A DNA stretch of 64,000 nt, from the NCBI RefSeq assembly GCF_009915685.1, contig NZ_JAABLP010000006.1. The stretch is one strand, 5' to 3'. Each line of letters opens with the position of its first letter. Positions within the stretch are counted from its first letter, which is position 1. The position numbers and the translations under genes are program-made. The notes under the pieces were generated by a model. The model saw nothing but the letters and a program-made list of their open reading frames with translations, searched no databases and was not told the DNA's origin. This stretch comes from Pannonibacter tanglangensis. GTDB lineage: Bacteria; Pseudomonadota; Alphaproteobacteria; Rhizobiales; Stappiaceae. Below are positions 62,340-64,000 of this stretch, in pieces.

Positions 62340-62657
62340 TTTTGACTTTTGCCTCTGTGGGACGCAGAACCGAATTCGTGATGCGACTAAACACCTGGCC
62401 GTTTAAGAAATATCTAAAGAATCCCGCGCTTTTCCTCCCGAAGTCCTTGCGTTATGTTGCGCTGTTTTTCTGGGGGGCGGTTTCTAATTCTGTAGTAAAT
62501 GAAGTCTGTACGAAACGAGGCCGTATTTTTTTTGTAACGTAATACTGACTTGCATTTTTTGACAGGTGCACGTCCGGGTCGAGCAGCTGCAACGGGAAAG
62601 GGCCGCCCGGTGGGGCGGCCCTTTGCAACTTCAGGGGTGTGTCGCGGCGACTGTTGA
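62340..62657. other. AT-rich gap between chemoreceptor and molybdenum enzyme gene
   Basis: Apart from the terminator at 62597-62624 I see no gene. The segment 62380-62560 is much richer in A and T than its surroundings (T-runs and A-runs), and should contain the minus-strand promoter of the chemoreceptor. A 73-codon plus-strand frame here lacks any family features. Confidence 0.5.
62597..62624 (-). terminator. Intrinsic terminator after the molybdenum enzyme gene
   Basis: AAA-GGGCCGCC (62600-62607) / GGCGGCCC (62614-62621)-TTT with a 6-base loop, 34 bp past the minus-strand stop. The stem resembles the hairpins that flank the element at 48 kb. Confidence 0.75.
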
Positions 62658-64000
62658 TCAGGCGAGACCGCTGCGGGACAGCGGCAGCGTGGTCACCCAC
62701 TCGCCACGGGCTGCAGCAATCGCGTTGGCGACGGCCGGGCCGACCGGCGGCGTGCCGGGTTCACCGATGCCCGTGGGGGCTTCGGTCGAGGGCACGATAT
62801 GCACCTCGATCTGCGGCATGTCGGTCAGGCGCAGCGGCTGATAGGTGTCGAAGTTCGACTGATCGACCACACCGTCGGTGAAGGTGATCTCGTTGCGCAG
62901 CACGGCCCCGAGGCCGTAGCCGATCGCGCCTTCCACCTGGGCCCGGATCGTGTCGGGGTTCACCGGGATGCCGCAATCGACGGCGCAAACGACCTTCTCC
63001 ACCTTCACGGTCCCGTCGTCGCGGAAGGAGATTTCGGCGATCTCGGCGACATGGCTGTTGAAGGATGTATGGACGGCAACGCCACGGTGGCGGCCTTCGG
63101 GGAGCGGGGTGCCCCAGCCGGCCTTCTCCGCCGCCAGCTTCAGAACGCCCAGCCTGCGAGGGTCATCCTTGAGCAGGGCCATGCGATAGGCGACCGGGTC
63201 CTGCCCGGCCTCGCGGGCGAGACGGTCGATCATCGTTTCCATCACATAGGCCGTGTGCGTGTGACCGACCGCGCGCCACCAGAGCACCGGGACCGGGGTC
63301 TTGGTCGCATGCACCTCGAGGGCAAAGGCAGGCAGGGCGTAGGTTGTGCCCGAGATGCCTTCGACCATGGTCTCGTCAACGCCGTTCTTCACGACGAAGG
63401 GTTCCATCGCCGTCCCGATCATGATCGACTTGCCGGCGATCCGGTGTTCCCAGGCCAGCAGGTTGCCGGTGCCGTCGAGGCCGACCCGGACCTTGTGCCG
63501 CATCATCGGCCGGTAGTAGCCGCCACGAATGTCGTCCTCGCGAGTCCACACGACCTTGATGTGCTGCGCCGCATGGCCGGCCGCGTGCCGCGCCTTCGCG
63601 ATCAGCGCCGCCTCGGCGAAGTAGTGGCTGTCCGGCTGCGCCCGGCGGCCGAAGGAGCCGCCCGCCCACAGGGTGTTGATGGCAACCTTGTCCGGGGTCA
63701 GGCCAAGCACCTGGCCAGCCACCATCTGGTCGATGGTCTGGAACTGGGCTCCGGTCCAGAACGTTGCGCTGCTGCCATCGAACAGCACCGTGATGTCCAG
63801 CGGCTCCATCGGCGCATGCGCCAGATAGGGGAACTGGTACTCCGCCTCGATGACCCGGGCAGCCTTCGCCATGGCCGCAGCGGCATCGCCATGACCATGG
63901 GCCTTCAGGCCCGGCTTGCCGACCAGCTCGGCCAGCTCTGCCTCCATCGCATCGGTCGAGCGCATCTCGGCTGCGCTGTCGTCCCAGGTGATGGTCAGGG
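62658..64000 (-). CDS. Molybdopterin-binding hydroxylase subunit, IorB-like (partial, 5' end outside window)
   Basis: The C-terminal 447 or so residues are in the window and the frame stays open to the right edge (LTITWDDSAAEM precedes the first in-window Met). Features of the xanthine dehydrogenase/isoquinoline 1-oxidoreductase beta-subunit family: YLAHAPMEPLDITV, WAGGSFGRRAQPD, WWRAVGHTHTAYVMETMID, VCAVDCGIPVNPDTIRAQVEGAIGYGLGAVL and the catalytic Glu in GIGEPGTPPVGPAVANAI. It would oxidise an aldehyde or N-heterocycle, with a 2Fe-2S subunit encoded to the right. Confidence 0.9.
   Translation of the reverse strand, partial: LTITWDDSAAEMRSTDAMEAELAELVGKPGLKAHGHGDAAAAMAKAARVIEAEYQFPYLAHAPMEPLDITVLFDGSSATFWTGAQFQTIDQMVAGQVLGLTPDKVAINTLWAGGSFGRRAQPDSHYFAEAALIAKARHAAGHAAQHIKVVWTREDDIRGGYYRPMMRHKVRVGLDGTGNLLAWEHRIAGKSIMIGTAMEPFVVKNGVDETMVEGISGTTYALPAFALEVHATKTPVPVLWWRAVGHTHTAYVMETMIDRLAREAGQDPVAYRMALLKDDPRRLGVLKLAAEKAGWGTPLPEGRHRGVAVHTSFNSHVAEIAEISFRDDGTVKVEKVVCAVDCGIPVNPDTIRAQVEGAIGYGLGAVLRNEITFTDGVVDQSNFDTYQPLRLTDMPQIEVHIVPSTEAPTGIGEPGTPPVGPAVANAIAAARGEWVTTLPLSRSGLA

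Noticed and set aside
62321..62542. 73-codon plus-strand frame in the AT-rich gap
   Set aside because: No ribosome-binding site, no family features, and it overlaps the chemoreceptor 5' end.

Overview
The window is a high-GC chromosomal segment of an alphaproteobacterium. Gene content and order (nasT-nasS, nrtABD-nirBD-nasA-cysG, phaR/phaAB, chorismate mutase-hisC-tyrC divergent from metX-metW, an IalB-like protein, an AUU-started infC) fit the Hyphomicrobiales; a Stappiaceae-like organism (Pannonibacter or Labrenzia relatives) is my best guess, but that is inference. I see no prophage, transposase, CRISPR array, rRNA or tRNA gene. Almost all DNA is coding and codon use looks even, so this is core chromosome rather than an island.

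Region 1 (1-12.6 kb) is a complete nitrate assimilation locus: a NasT/NasS two-protein nitrate sensor, a Tat-exported nitrate-binding protein with an ABC permease and ATPase, NADH-nitrite reductase large and small subunits, molybdenum nitrate reductase, and a CysG that supplies siroheme. The structural operon has a textbook sigma-54 promoter followed at once by two hairpins with ANTAR-type loops and then an intrinsic terminator. This layout implies nitrogen-starvation control plus nitrate-dependent antitermination by NasT.

Region 2 (12.6-17 kb) is a methionine-degradation locus of the mdeR-mdeA-mdeB type: a divergent Lrp-family regulator, methionine gamma-lyase and an AceE-like 2-oxoacid dehydrogenase E1, with two dyads in the divergent promoter. 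Region 3 (17-24.5 kb) holds a sterol-desaturase-family membrane protein, two chemoreceptors (one with a C-terminal PilZ domain, preceded by a secreted Cache-like protein) and purU. Region 4 (24.5-28.9 kb) has an alpha/beta hydrolase, a glycosyltransferase, infC, rpmI and rplT. Region 5 (29-35.5 kb) has a gamma-glutamyltransferase homologue, a GlcG/HbpS-family protein, phaR divergent from phaA-phaB (polyhydroxybutyrate precursor synthesis) and a YciB/IspZ membrane protein. Region 6 (35.5-40.5 kb) has rpmF, mtgA, ispA and a GGDEF/EAL protein. Region 7 (40.5-48 kb) has tyrosine/phenylalanine genes divergent from metX-metW, then a methyltransferase, gloB and a cupin protein. Region 8 (48-64 kb) has typA, a MarR/MFS pair with a 19-bp operator-like dyad, folP-folK, a GH25 lipoprotein, xthA, a quinone oxidoreductase, a TrmH-family methyltransferase, an ECF sigma factor, an IalB-like protein, rlmN, a third chemoreceptor, and the 3' part of an IorB-like molybdenum hydroxylase that runs off the right edge.

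The least explained structure is a non-coding palindromic element of about 245 bp present twice (near 17.0-17.2 kb and 48.0-48.3 kb) plus a truncated third piece (47.9 kb). Each full copy sits between two copies of a terminator-like hairpin, so it looks like a MITE-like or tandemly duplicating intergenic unit. Short tandem arrays (periods 10, 12 or 14 bp) also follow several stop codons. Start codons below were chosen from ribosome-binding sites, family N-termini and context; where that was a judgement it is stated.
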